DNA from: Alteriqipengyuania lutimaris
GTDB lineage: Bacteria; Pseudomonadota; Alphaproteobacteria; Sphingomonadales; Sphingomonadaceae
Assembly (NCBI RefSeq): GCF_003363135.1
Contig: NZ_QRBB01000001.1
Location: forward strand, 496,001 to 560,000
Length of the DNA: 64,000 nt
Direction of reading: 5' to 3'
Position numbers and translations under genes: made by a program. Position 1 is the stretch's first letter; each line of letters starts with the position of its first letter. Under the pieces are notes generated by a model, which saw only the letters and a list, made by a program, of their open reading frames with translations, was not told the DNA's origin and searched no databases. Shown here one piece after another: positions 1-7,458 of the stretch.

Positions 1-2
1 CC

Positions 3-836
3 ATCGCCTTCACGCCACCCGGCAGCGCGCCCGCGACCGCGCGCCTGCCCGCGCTCTCGCCCGAGGAACGGCTCGCCGCCGCGCCGCCCCTGCCCGACGA
101 CGGCACCCCGCTATGGTCGCTGGCGCAGTGCGAGGACGGGATCGCGGTGCTGACCAAGCCGACCTGGGTGGTCTATCGCAGCGGGTGGGACTGGCAGGCG
201 TGGCTCGCCGAGCGCGCGCCCGCGCTCTACGCCGCGCGCGGGCTGGTGATCGATATTCGCGGCAACGAGGGCGGGCTGAGCTGCGGCGACCCGATCCTCG
301 CGCGGCTGGCGGGCGAGGACATCGTGCTCGACGAGTATCGCCAGCAGGTGCGCTTCCGCACGCTCCCCGCCGAGCTCGATCCCTACGCCGTCACGCCGGT
401 CCCGTCCTTCCGCACGCTGGGCGTCGGGGCGGTCCCGCTCGGCGACGGGTTCTTCGGGCAGGACCCTGCGACGACGCCGGTGCCGCGCATCGCCGCGGCA
501 AGCCCCCGCCTGACCACGCCCACCGCGATCCTCGTCGATGCGAGCAACAGCTCGGCGACCTTCCTTTTCGCCCTGCGCGCGAAAGAGCATGGGCTCGCCA
601 CGCTGGTCGGCTCGCAAACAGGCGGCAACCGCAGGGGGATCAACGCGGGCGCGGTCGCCTTCGTCACGCTGCCCGGCAGCGGGATCGAGTTCGACCTGCC
701 GCTGGTCGGCTACTACCCCGCCTCGCCCCAGCCCGATCGCGGCGTGCTGCCCGATATCGCGGTGGCGACGAGCGCGGCGGACATTGCCGCGGGGCGCGAC
801 CCGCAGATCGAGGCGGCGCTCGCACACCTGCGCTGA
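3..836 (+). CDS. S41-family peptidase, C-terminal part (5' end outside window)
   Basis: The reading frame is open from the first bases of the window to a TGA at 834-836, so the start lies upstream. The visible ~277 residues match the C-terminal peptidase core of the S41 (tail-specific/CtpA-like) family: a VIDIRGNEGG strand-turn, then an ILVDASNSSAT segment where the nucleophilic serine sits, followed by LVGSQTGGN and a pattern ending in a substrate-like PDI segment. S41 enzymes of this type are usually exported and cleave C-terminal tails or peptides. The N-terminal signal and any PDZ domain cannot be seen. It converges on the persulfide dioxygenase gene with no gap. Confidence 0.75.
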   Translation: MAFTPPGSAPATARLPALSPEERLAAAPPLPDDGTPLWSLAQCEDGIAVLTKPTWVVYRSGWDWQAWLAERAPALYAARGLVIDIRGNEGGLSCGDPILARLAGEDIVLDEYRQQVRFRTLPAELDPYAVTPVPSFRTLGVGAVPLGDGFFGQDPATTPVPRIAAASPRLTTPTAILVDASNSSATFLFALRAKEHGLATLVGSQTGGNRRGINAGAVAFVTLPGSGIEFDLPLVGYYPASPQPDRGVLPDIAVATSAADIAAGRDPQIEAALAHLR

Positions 837-1721
837 TCAGCCGCCGTCGACCTTGTGCCGCACCGGCTTCACCGGGATGCGCAGGTAGGCGACGCCGTTG
901 TCCTGCGCCTCGGGGAAGCGCCCGGCGCGGATGTTGACCTGGACCGAGGGGAGCAGCAGGCGCGGCACCGCGAGGTCGCTGTCGCGCGCCTCGCGCATGG
1001 CAACGAACTCGTCCTCGCTCACCCCTTCGTGCACGTGGACGCTGTTGCGCTTCTGCTCGCCCACCGTGGTCTCCCATGCGTAGTCGTCGCGCCCCGGGGC
1101 CTTGTAGTCGTGGCACAGGAACAGCCGGGTATCCTCGGGCAGCGCCAGCAGGCGGCGGATCGAGTGGTAGAGCTGGCGCGCATCGCCGCCGGGGAAGTCC
1201 GCCCGCGCGGTGCCGAAGTCGGGCATGAACAGCGTGTCGCCGACGAACACCGCGTCACCGATCTTGTAGGCAATATCCGCCGGAGTGTGACCGGGCACGT
1301 GCAGCACTTCGACGGTCAGCGAGCCGATCGCGAAGGTCTCCCCATCCTCGAACAGGTCGTCGAAATCGGACCCGTCGGTCTTGAGGTCGTCCATCCCGAA
1401 AACCGGGCGGAAGATCTTCTGCACGTCGCGGATATGCGCGCCGATCCCGATCCGTGCGCCCGTCTGCGCCTTGATGAAGGGGGCCGCGCTCAGGTGGTCG
1501 GCATGGGCGTGGGTTTCGAGCACGCGCGCGATCGTCACACCTTCCTCCTGCGCGGCGGCGAGGATCGCTTCGGCAGAGCGCACGTCCGCCTCGCCCGCGG
1601 CAAGGTCGAAGTCGAGCACGGGATCGATCACCGCGCCCTGCCCGGTGGCCGGGTCCCAGACGAGGTAGCTGACCGTCTTGGTCGGCTCGTCGAAGAAGGC
1701 GCGGATCTCTGGCTGCGTCAT
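837..1721 (-). CDS. blh: Persulfide dioxygenase-like MBL-fold hydrolase (Blh/ETHE1 type)
   Basis: Metallo-beta-lactamase-fold protein of 294 residues with the HxHxDH metal motif at residues 71-76, PGH at 143-145, a GD pair at 161-162 and a CHD at 203-205, the usual iron ligand set of ETHE1-like persulfide dioxygenases. These oxidise glutathione persulfide to sulfite and glutathione in the cytoplasm. The gene is divergent from an ArsR-type repressor and faces a rhodanese and a TauE exporter, the typical BigR regulon (persulfide oxidation, sulfur transfer, sulfite export). The start ATG at 1721 is preceded by AGGAGCC-like bases. Family assignment is strong; the exact substrate is inferred from context. 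Confidence 0.88.
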   Translation of the reverse strand: MTQPEIRAFFDEPTKTVSYLVWDPATGQGAVIDPVLDFDLAAGEADVRSAEAILAAAQEEGVTIARVLETHAHADHLSAAPFIKAQTGARIGIGAHIRDVQKIFRPVFGMDDLKTDGSDFDDLFEDGETFAIGSLTVEVLHVPGHTPADIAYKIGDAVFVGDTLFMPDFGTARADFPGGDARQLYHSIRRLLALPEDTRLFLCHDYKAPGRDDYAWETTVGEQKRNSVHVHEGVSEDEFVAMREARDSDLAVPRLLLPSVQVNIRAGRFPEAQDNGVAYLRIPVKPVRHKVDGG

Positions 1722-1742
1722 GGCTGGCTCCTATGGTGACGC

Positions 1743-1770
1743 TTGACATATATTAGCGATTGCTTATTTA
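1743..1770 (+). promoter_or_regulatory. Probable sigma70-type promoter of the ArsR/BigR-like gene
   Basis: TTGACA at 1743-1748 is followed after 16 bases by TATTTA at 1765-1770. Transcription would begin near 1777-1780, at or just before the ATG at 1781, and no Shine-Dalgarno sequence is visible upstream. The -10 lies inside the palindrome at 1752-1782, so repressor binding should block the promoter. The -35 is a perfect match; the -10 is only a partial match. Confidence 0.55.
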
Positions 1771-1782
1771 GCAAGTGCTAAT
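1752..1782. promoter_or_regulatory. Palindromic operator, probable BigR/SqrR-type repressor site
   Basis: The arms ATTAGCGATTGCT (1752-1764) and AGCAAGTGCTAAT (1770-1782) are inverted repeats matching at 11 of 13 positions around a 5-base centre. The site lies between the divergent persulfide dioxygenase and ArsR genes and overlaps the start codon of the latter. This is where an autoregulating ArsR-family repressor would bind. Confidence 0.7.
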
Positions 1783-2107
1783 GGAAAACGACAAACTTCT
1801 CGCCCCCGCAGACCTCGCCGCTTTCGAGGCCAATGCATCTTCCGTCGCCGAGCTGCTCAAGGCGCTCGGCAACACACGTCGCCTGATGGTGATGTGCAAG
1901 CTGGCCGAACATGGGGAGATGCGGGTGAACGCGCTCGCCGAGGAGGTCGGCCTGTCGCAGTCCGCGCTCTCGCAGCATCTTGCGAAGATGCGGGCCGAGG
2001 GGCTCGTCGACTCCCGGCGCGAGGCGCAGACCGCCTGGTACCGCATCGCCGATCCGCGCTGCCGCACCCTGCTGGCGACCCTTCACGATCTCTATTGTCA
2101 GGAGTGA
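1781..2107 (+). CDS. bigR: ArsR-family sulfide/persulfide-responsive repressor (BigR/SqrR-like)
   Basis: Winged-helix protein of 108 residues from the ATG at 1781; an in-frame GTG at 1775 would add two. The recognition helix region reads VGLSQSALSQHLAKM. Cys39 and Cys106 are 67 residues apart, close to the spacing of the two cysteines that form the tetrasulfide switch in BigR/SqrR; a third Cys is at 94. Metal-site histidines typical of ArsR/SmtB are not evident. The gene heads a run with rhodanese and TauE and is divergent from the persulfide dioxygenase, so it probably represses both directions until reactive sulfur appears. The operator overlaps its own start. Confidence 0.82.
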   Translation: MENDKLLAPADLAAFEANASSVAELLKALGNTRRLMVMCKLAEHGEMRVNALAEEVGLSQSALSQHLAKMRAEGLVDSRREAQTAWYRIADPRCRTLLATLHDLYCQE

Positions 2108-2113
2108 CCCCCC

Positions 2114-2659
2114 ATGACTGCTACACCTACGACTGCTACCCCCAACACCCCCAAGACCGTCTCCCCCACCGAAGCACGGCGCATGATGGCCGAAGGCGCA
2201 AGACTGGTGGATATTCGCGGGACCGACGAGTTCGCCCGCGCCCGCGCTCAGGGTGCCGAGAATCGCCCGCTCGACCAGATCGAGCGGATCGATTGCGACG
2301 GGCCGATCGTGTTCATGTGCCGCTCCGGCATGCGGACCGGCAGCAATGCACAGCGGCTCGCCGCCTGCCATGATGGCGAGGCCTTCCTGCTCGAAGGCGG
2401 GCTGGAAGGCTGGCGCAAGGCCGACCTCCCGGTGGAGGAAGACCGCAGCCAGCCGATCGAGATCATGCGGCAGGTTCAGATCGCCGCCGGATCGCTGGTG
2501 CTGCTGGGCGTGATCCTGGGCCTCGCGGTCGCGCCGGGTTGGTTCGCGCTGTCGGGCTTCGTCGGCGCGGGGCTGGTCTTCGCGGGCACCACCGGCTGGT
2601 GCGGGATGGCCTACCTGCTCGCAATCATGCCGTGGAACCGGCAGGCTGCAGCAGCCTGA
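2114..2659 (+). CDS. Membrane rhodanese (YgaP-like, rhodanese plus DUF2892)
   Basis: 181 residues. An N-terminal rhodanese domain (about 15-110) has the active-site loop CRSGMRTGSN with the catalytic Cys at residue 69. The C-terminal ~65 residues form two hydrophobic helices of the DUF2892 type, as in the inner-membrane rhodanese YgaP. Rhodaneses carry sulfane sulfur on the active cysteine and transfer it to acceptors such as cyanide, sulfite or glutathione. It lies 6 bases after the ArsR gene and 8 bases before the TauE gene, so the three are very likely co-transcribed in sulfide detoxification. Confidence 0.85.
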   Translation: MTATPTTATPNTPKTVSPTEARRMMAEGARLVDIRGTDEFARARAQGAENRPLDQIERIDCDGPIVFMCRSGMRTGSNAQRLAACHDGEAFLLEGGLEGWRKADLPVEEDRSQPIEIMRQVQIAAGSLVLLGVILGLAVAPGWFALSGFVGAGLVFAGTTGWCGMAYLLAIMPWNRQAAAA

Positions 2660-2667
2660 CGCGATCG

Positions 2668-3450
2668 ATGGACGCGGCTCATGTCCTCATCGCGCTGCTT
2701 TCGGGCGGCGTGATCGGCTTCGTGCTGGGGCTGGTCGGCGGCGGGGGCTCGATCCTCGCCGTGCCGCTGCTGGTCTATGCGGTGGGGATGAAGTCGCCGC
2801 ACATGGCGATCGGCACCGCCGCGGTGGCGGTGGCGCTCAACGCGCTGGTCGGGCTCGTCGGCCACGCGCGCAGCGGCAATGTCCGCTGGCAATGCGCGCT
2901 CAGCTTCGCGCTCGCTGGATCGGCGGGTGCGGCGCTGGGTGCGGAGGCTGGCAAGGCGGTCGATGGGGAAAGTTTGCTCGGCCTGTTCGGCGGGCTGATG
3001 GTAGTGGTCGCGCTGCTGATGCTGCGCGGTCGCTCGGCAGCCGAGAACCCGCTGGTGCGGATGACGCGGGAGAATGCGAAATCCATGCTCTCGCGCATCC
3101 TGCCGATCGGGTTCGGCACGGGCCTGCTAGCTGGTTTCTTCGGGATCGGCGGCGGCTTTCTGATCGTGCCGGGGCTGGTCTTCGCCACCGCGATGCCGCT
3201 GTCGCTGGCGATCGGCAGCTCGCTGGTCGCGGTCAGCGCCTTCGGGATCACCACTGCCGGGTCTTACGCACTCTCGGGCATGGTGGACTGGACGCTTGTC
3301 GCCTGGCTGGTCGCAGGCGGCATCGGCGGCAGCGTGCTGGGTCGCGGCGCCGGGGCGAAGCTCGCCACGCACAAGCGCGCGCTGGAGATCGGATTTGCGG
3401 TGCTGGTCGCGGCGGTCGGCGTGTGGGTGATCGTCAAGTCATTCGGCTGA
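2668..3450 (+). CDS. TauE/SafE-family sulfite exporter-like permease
   Basis: 260-residue polytopic inner-membrane protein with the duplicated TauE/SafE signature: GLVGGGGSILAVPLL near the N-terminus and FFGIGGGFLIVPGL in the second half. The ATG at 2668 is chosen because it begins directly before the first membrane helix; an upstream in-frame start at 2539 would run through the rhodanese gene. Members export sulfite or organosulfonates. Placement after persulfide dioxygenase and rhodanese suggests export of the sulfite they produce. The substrate is inferred from context. Confidence 0.82.
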   Translation: MDAAHVLIALLSGGVIGFVLGLVGGGGSILAVPLLVYAVGMKSPHMAIGTAAVAVALNALVGLVGHARSGNVRWQCALSFALAGSAGAALGAEAGKAVDGESLLGLFGGLMVVVALLMLRGRSAAENPLVRMTRENAKSMLSRILPIGFGTGLLAGFFGIGGGFLIVPGLVFATAMPLSLAIGSSLVAVSAFGITTAGSYALSGMVDWTLVAWLVAGGIGGSVLGRGAGAKLATHKRALEIGFAVLVAAVGVWVIVKSFG

Positions 3451-3508
3451 GATAGCGCGGAACCGCTCGCCACGCCTTTCGTCTGACAGGGCAGAAGGAG
3501 ATTCTCTA

Positions 3509-3940
3509 ATGGCGAATATCAGCACTGGCAGCGCAAAATACGAAGGCTTCGGCAAGGACGGCAAAGGCCATGTCTCGACCGGGTCGGGCGCGCTCAAGGA
3601 CCAGCCCTACGGCTTCAAGACCCGGTTCGAGGATGAGCCGGGCACCAACCCCGAAGAACTGATCGCAGCCGCGCATGCCAGCTGCTTCACCATGGCGCTG
3701 TCGTTCCAGCTGGCGGGCAAGGGCCACTCGGACGGCACGATCGAGACGACCTGCAAGGTCACGCTCGAAAAGGATGGTGAGGGCTTCAAGGTCAGCAAGT
3801 CGGCGCTGTCGGTGACCGGCGGCGGCGACGGGCTCGACCAGGCGACGTTCGAGGAATGCGCCAAGACCGCCAAGGAAAACTGCCCGCTCTCCAAGCTGCT
3901 CGATACAGAGATCACGCTGGAGACGACCTTCAACGGCTAA
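3509..3940 (+). CDS. osmC: OsmC-family peroxiredoxin
   Basis: 143 residues, the usual OsmC length. The two redox cysteines are visible: Cys59 in AAHASCFTMALS and Cys125 in KENCPLSKLL. OsmC/Ohr proteins reduce organic hydroperoxides through a disulfide cycle in the cytoplasm. The NPEELIAAAHASCF motif is closer to OsmC than to Ohr. A GAAGGAG ribosome site sits upstream. It may continue the sulfur/oxidative-stress theme of the preceding operon, but the 58-base gap gives no proof of co-transcription. It overlaps the convergent aquaporin gene by 4 bases. Confidence 0.88.
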   Translation: MANISTGSAKYEGFGKDGKGHVSTGSGALKDQPYGFKTRFEDEPGTNPEELIAAAHASCFTMALSFQLAGKGHSDGTIETTCKVTLEKDGEGFKVSKSALSVTGGGDGLDQATFEECAKTAKENCPLSKLLDTEITLETTFNG

Positions 3941-4674
3941 CCGGCTTCCCCTGTGGGCGGGTCGGCACTCAGCCATCCGCCCACCAACACCGCCAGCAGC
4001 ATGCCCGCCAGTTGCGCCACGATGAATCCGGGCACATGCGCCGGGTCGATCCCGGCGAAAGTATCGCTGAGGCTGCGCACGATCGTGATCGCCGGGTTCG
4101 CAAAACTGGTGCTCGAGGTGAACCAGTAGGCGGCGGTGATATAGAGCGCGACGCTCGCCGGGACCGAGCCGGGCAGGCGCCGCAGCGTGACGAGGATCGT
4201 CAGCACGAGGCCGAAGGTCGCGATTCCCTCGCCCGCCCACTGGCCCACACCGAAGCGCGCTTTCTGCGAGACTTGCAGGATCGGCAGGTCGAACATGAGG
4301 TGCGCGGCGAAGGCCCCCAGCGCGCCGATGCCGATCTGGACGAGGATATAGAGCACCGCAGGACGCGCCGCGATCTCGCGCCGCATCAGGAAGGCCAGCG
4401 TCACCGCCGGATTGAAATGCGCGCCCGAGATCGGCCCGAGCATGGCGATCAGCACATAGAGGATCGCGCCCGTCGCAATCGTGTTCGCCAGCAGGGCCAC
4501 CGCGGCGTTATCGCCCGACAGGCTCTGCGCCATTATCCCCGAGCCGAGCACCCCGACGAACAGAAAGAAGCTCCCGATCCCCTCCGCCGCCAGTCGGCGC
4601 GAGAGCGAATGCTCGGCCGGCGGCACGGGTTCGGGCAGCGCGGTCAAAAGTCTTCGAGCGTGGCCGACGCGCAC
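3937..4674 (-). CDS. MIP-family aquaporin / aquaglyceroporin (AqpS-like)
   Basis: 245 residues with six hydrophobic helices and both half-helix NPA motifs, NPAVTLAF at 88-90 and NPAITIVR at 193-195, with the filter-type arginine at 200. The segment after the second NPA (RSLSDTFAGI) resembles the alphaproteobacterial AqpS branch, often linked to arsenite or small neutral solutes; no arsenic genes are here. The start is a GTG at 4674 that overlaps the end of the upstream DedA-like gene by 31 bases, suggesting translational coupling; a slightly later start cannot be excluded. Confidence 0.83.
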   Translation of the reverse strand: MRVGHARRLLTALPEPVPPAEHSLSRRLAAEGIGSFFLFVGVLGSGIMAQSLSGDNAAVALLANTIATGAILYVLIAMLGPISGAHFNPAVTLAFLMRREIAARPAVLYILVQIGIGALGAFAAHLMFDLPILQVSQKARFGVGQWAGEGIATFGLVLTILVTLRRLPGSVPASVALYITAAYWFTSSTSFANPAITIVRSLSDTFAGIDPAHVPGFIVAQLAGMLLAVLVGGWLSADPPTGEAG

Positions 4675-5285
4675 GGATCGTTCGCGTCGCTCTCGCCATC
4701 GTCATGCGCCAGCTGCGTGACGAGCAGGAACCCGCCGACCACCAGCGCCACGAACAGCGTGGTCAGCGGGACGAGGTACTTGTCGATGAAGAGCTTGATC
4801 GGCGCACCGAACAGCCGGAACAGCACGCCGACGGTCATGAAGATCAGCCCGCGCCCGGCGATGCTGGCGATGATGAAGGTGGCGAGGTTCATCGAAACGA
4901 AGCCCGCCGTGATCGTCATCAGCTTGTAGGGGATCGGCGTGCTGGCCGTGGTGAACACGGCCCAGCCGCCATTCTCGTTAACCGTGCAGGCCGCCCACGG
5001 GAAGGCGTCTGCATAGCCGAGCGCGCCCAGAAGCCACAGGCCGATGCTTTCATAGAGCACCGCACCGATGAGATAGCCGAACAGCCCGCCCACGACCGAC
5101 GCGATGGTGGCGATAGCAGCGAAGCGCAGCGCCTTTTTCGGTTCGGCCAGGCACATCAGGCCGAGCAGCGGGTGCGGCGGGATCGGGAAGAAGCTCGATT
5201 CGACGAAGGCGAACAGCGCGAGCCACCCCTGCGCATGGGGGTGCGCAGCCTTCTGCATCGTCCATTCGTACAAACCGCGCAGCAT
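4644..5285 (-). CDS. DedA/YqaA-family membrane protein
   Basis: 213-residue membrane protein with the N-terminal ESSFFPIPPHPLLGLM segment and a GGLFGYLIGAVLYE helix pair characteristic of YqaA/DedA (VTT domain) proteins. Some DedA members are thought to act as flippases for undecaprenyl phosphate or phospholipids; the YqaA branch has no settled function. It is the first gene of a two-gene minus-strand unit with the aquaporin. Its start faces the GTA cluster across a ~220-base divergent gap. Confidence 0.78.
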   Translation of the reverse strand: MLRGLYEWTMQKAAHPHAQGWLALFAFVESSFFPIPPHPLLGLMCLAEPKKALRFAAIATIASVVGGLFGYLIGAVLYESIGLWLLGALGYADAFPWAACTVNENGGWAVFTTASTPIPYKLMTITAGFVSMNLATFIIASIAGRGLIFMTVGVLFRLFGAPIKLFIDKYLVPLTTLFVALVVGGFLLVTQLAHDDGESDANDPCASATLEDF

Positions 5286-5369
5286 GACCTGATGAGACCC
5301 CTCGTCCGTGAACGCCGCCGCTTAGGCGAGCGGGTGATGGCGCGCAAGCACCGGCGTGCTGCGATCAAT

Positions 5370-5384
5370 TTACCTATTAGGTTA
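5370..5384. promoter_or_regulatory. Short AT-rich palindrome ahead of the GTA cluster
   Basis: TTACCTATTAGGTTA is an inverted repeat (6 of 7 matches per arm around a central T) in the otherwise G+C-rich 221-base gap between the DedA-like gene and the first GTA gene. A TTGACA follows at 5393-5398 but no good -10 is seen at the right distance. It could be an operator or a promoter element for the GTA operon. The rest of the gap shows no gene. Confidence 0.35.
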
Positions 5385-5506
5385 TTTTTCGATTGACATC
5401 GCGACGCTCTTCGGTTAGGCAACAGGAACATCGCGATGGTGCGAACGGCCCGGACGGGCCCGGCCCGCCGCCTTTGCCCACGCCAAGCATTTCGGGGCGC
5501 TCTCAC

Positions 5507-6028
5507 ATGACCAGCAATATGCGGACTTCGCCCCCTGCCTGGGTGAAGCGTAAGAACGTGCGCTTTACCGACGCGCAGAAGGCGGCCGAGGGCGAAGGCC
5601 CGGTCAACAAGCACTGGCGGAGCTATTTCCTCCAGCACCTGGCCGCCACGTCCAACGTCAGCGCGTCGGCGAAGAAGGCGGGTATCTCGCTCAGCCGGGC
5701 GTACAAGACCCGGCGCGAGCACGCGGACTTCGCCGCCGCATGGCGCGCCGCGCTGTACGAAGGGTACGAACATCTGGAGATGGAAGTGCTCGCCTGCCTT
5801 CGGGGGCACGATCCGGAGCGCAAGCTCGACATCGCCAACGCGATCCGCCTGCTCGCCGCGCACCGCACCACGGTGGCGGAGGAGCGCGCGCGCCGCGGCG
5901 GGCGCGACGAGGCGGCGGTGTTCGCGGCGCTCGACCGCAAGCTGGACGCGATCCGCGCCCGCCGCCTTCCCGCACCGGCGGAGGCGCAATCGCAGGCACA
6001 ATCGCAGGCTGGGGCCGATGAAGCCTGA
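5507..6028 (+). CDS. GTA g1: putative small terminase subunit (HTH protein)
   Basis: 173 residues from the ATG at 5507; a TTG at 5393 would extend it but gives low-complexity sequence. Residues ~38-70 form a helix-turn-helix with ASAKKAGISLSRAYKTRREHADFAAAW, followed by helices and an Ala/Gln-rich tail. It directly precedes and overlaps (11 bases) the large terminase, as the small terminase g1 does in RcGTA-like clusters. It should bind DNA and feed it to the packaging motor; in GTAs this step is nearly sequence-independent. A related HTH protein is encoded at 47093-47689. Confidence 0.68.
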   Translation: MTSNMRTSPPAWVKRKNVRFTDAQKAAEGEGPVNKHWRSYFLQHLAATSNVSASAKKAGISLSRAYKTRREHADFAAAWRAALYEGYEHLEMEVLACLRGHDPERKLDIANAIRLLAAHRTTVAEERARRGGRDEAAVFAALDRKLDAIRARRLPAPAEAQSQAQSQAGADEA

Positions 6029-7373
6029 CCGGCTCGACGCTCTCGCCAAGCTGTCGGATGCCGCGCGGGGCGACTGGTACGCCTCGCTGACCGAGGAAGA
6101 GGCCGACGCGCTCGGTCTTCGCTGGCCCCTGTGGGCGCGGCCCGAGCAATTGCCGCCAACGAGCGACTGGCACATCTGGCTGATCTGCGCCGGGCGCGGC
6201 TTCGGCAAGACGCGTGCGGGGGCCGAGTGGGTGCGGGCCATCGCGCGCAGCGATCGGCACGCGCGGATCGCGCTGGTCGGTGCCTCGCTGGCGGAGGTAC
6301 GCAACGTAATGATCGAGGGGGAGAGCGGTATTCTTGCGGTGTGCGCACCGAACCATGCTCCGGTCTGGGAACCCTCTCTTCGGCGGCTTACCTGGCCCGG
6401 CGGCGCGCGCGGCTATTGCTACTCCGCCGCCGAGCCCGAAAGCCTGCGAGGGCCGCAGCACAGCCACGCGTGGTGCGACGAGATCGCCAAGTGGGACAAT
6501 GCAGGCGAGCGTGCCACGGCGGCGTGGGACAACCTGCAGATGGGCCTGCGTCTGGGCGATTGGCCCCGCGCGATGGCGACGACCACGCCGCGCGCCGTGC
6601 CGCTGGTCCGGCGTCTGCTGGAAAATGGCGAGACTCGGGATGTCGCGGTGACGCGCGGCACGACCTGGGACAACGAGAGCAACCTCCCCTCCCGCTTCGT
6701 CGAGCGGATGCGGCGCCAGTTCGGCAGCACCACGCTCGGCCGGCAGGAGCTCGACGGCGAACTGCTGACCGATGTCGAAGGCGCGCTGTGGAGCCGCGCG
6801 CTGATCGAGATGTGTCGCACTGCTCCTCCCCTTCACCGGAGGGGGTCGGAGGGCGGGAACGAGGCACTCGCCCGGATCGTCATCGGCGTCGATCCGCCCG
6901 CCAGCGCCCAGGGCGACGCCTGTGGGATCGTGGTGTGCGGCGTCGATGGCGAAGGTTTCGCCACCGTCCTCGCCGACGCCAGCGTCGAGCGCGCCTCGCC
7001 CGAGACATGGGCGCGCGCCGTGGCAAGGGCCGCCGAGCGCTGGGCAGCCGACCGCGTGATTGCCGAAGCCAACCAGGGCGGCGCGATGGTCGAAAGCGTG
7101 CTGCGCGCGGCGGATGTGTCGCTCCCGGTGAAGCTGGTCCACGCCAGCCGCGGCAAGGCCGCCCGCGCCGAGCCGGTCGCCGCGCTCTACGAAGCAGGCC
7201 GCGTGCGCCACGCCGGCCTGTTCGCGAAACTGGAGGACCAGCTATGCGGGCTCACCATCGGTGGAGGCTACGAAGGCCCGGGCCGCTCGCCCGACCGCGC
7301 CGACGCGCTAGTGTGGGCGCTGACCGAATTGATGCTGGGGCGCGGGGGTAGGCCGCGGGTGCGAACTCCCTAG
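6018..7373 (+). CDS. GTA g2: large terminase subunit (packaging ATPase/nuclease)
   Basis: 451 residues. The ATPase half carries Walker A GRGFGKTR at 59-66 and Walker B AWCDE with Asp154-Glu155. The C-terminal RNase H-like nuclease half starts at VIGVDPPAS near residue 288. It packages headful fragments of host DNA into GTA heads. Residues 268-281 (TAPPLHRRGSEGGN) are encoded by a hairpin-forming C/G-rich stretch (about 6823-6850) that looks like an inserted intergenic repeat in the linker between the domains. Overlaps g1 by 11 bases; followed by a foreign-looking insertion instead of the portal gene. Confidence 0.9.
   Translation: MKPDRLDALAKLSDAARGDWYASLTEEEADALGLRWPLWARPEQLPPTSDWHIWLICAGRGFGKTRAGAEWVRAIARSDRHARIALVGASLAEVRNVMIEGESGILAVCAPNHAPVWEPSLRRLTWPGGARGYCYSAAEPESLRGPQHSHAWCDEIAKWDNAGERATAAWDNLQMGLRLGDWPRAMATTTPRAVPLVRRLLENGETRDVAVTRGTTWDNESNLPSRFVERMRRQFGSTTLGRQELDGELLTDVEGALWSRALIEMCRTAPPLHRRGSEGGNEALARIVIGVDPPASAQGDACGIVVCGVDGEGFATVLADASVERASPETWARAVARAAERWAADRVIAEANQGGAMVESVLRAADVSLPVKLVHASRGKAARAEPVAALYEAGRVRHAGLFAKLEDQLCGLTIGGGYEGPGRSPDRADALVWALTELMLGRGGRPRVRTP
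6823..6850. repeat. Hairpin-forming C/G-rich repeat inside the terminase gene
   Basis: CTCCTCCCCTTC is followed by GGAGGGGGTCGGAG, which pairs as an imperfect inverted repeat. The block resembles the hairpin after the prohead protease gene (10682-10705). It is in frame and encodes part of the inter-domain linker of the terminase. Confidence 0.45.
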
Positions 7374-7458
7374 AACGAGACGTCCATCTTTGCTTAAAGT
7401 GCCCTTGTAAAACTTTTATTGGACTGCAAAAGGCGTGGTCCTTCGAGGGGGAGCCAAA

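Noticed and set aside
3937..4674. Arsenic-resistance unit from aquaporin plus ArsR
   Set aside because: The ArsR-family gene has BigR-type cysteines and sits with persulfide genes; no arsenate reductase or arsenite pump is present.
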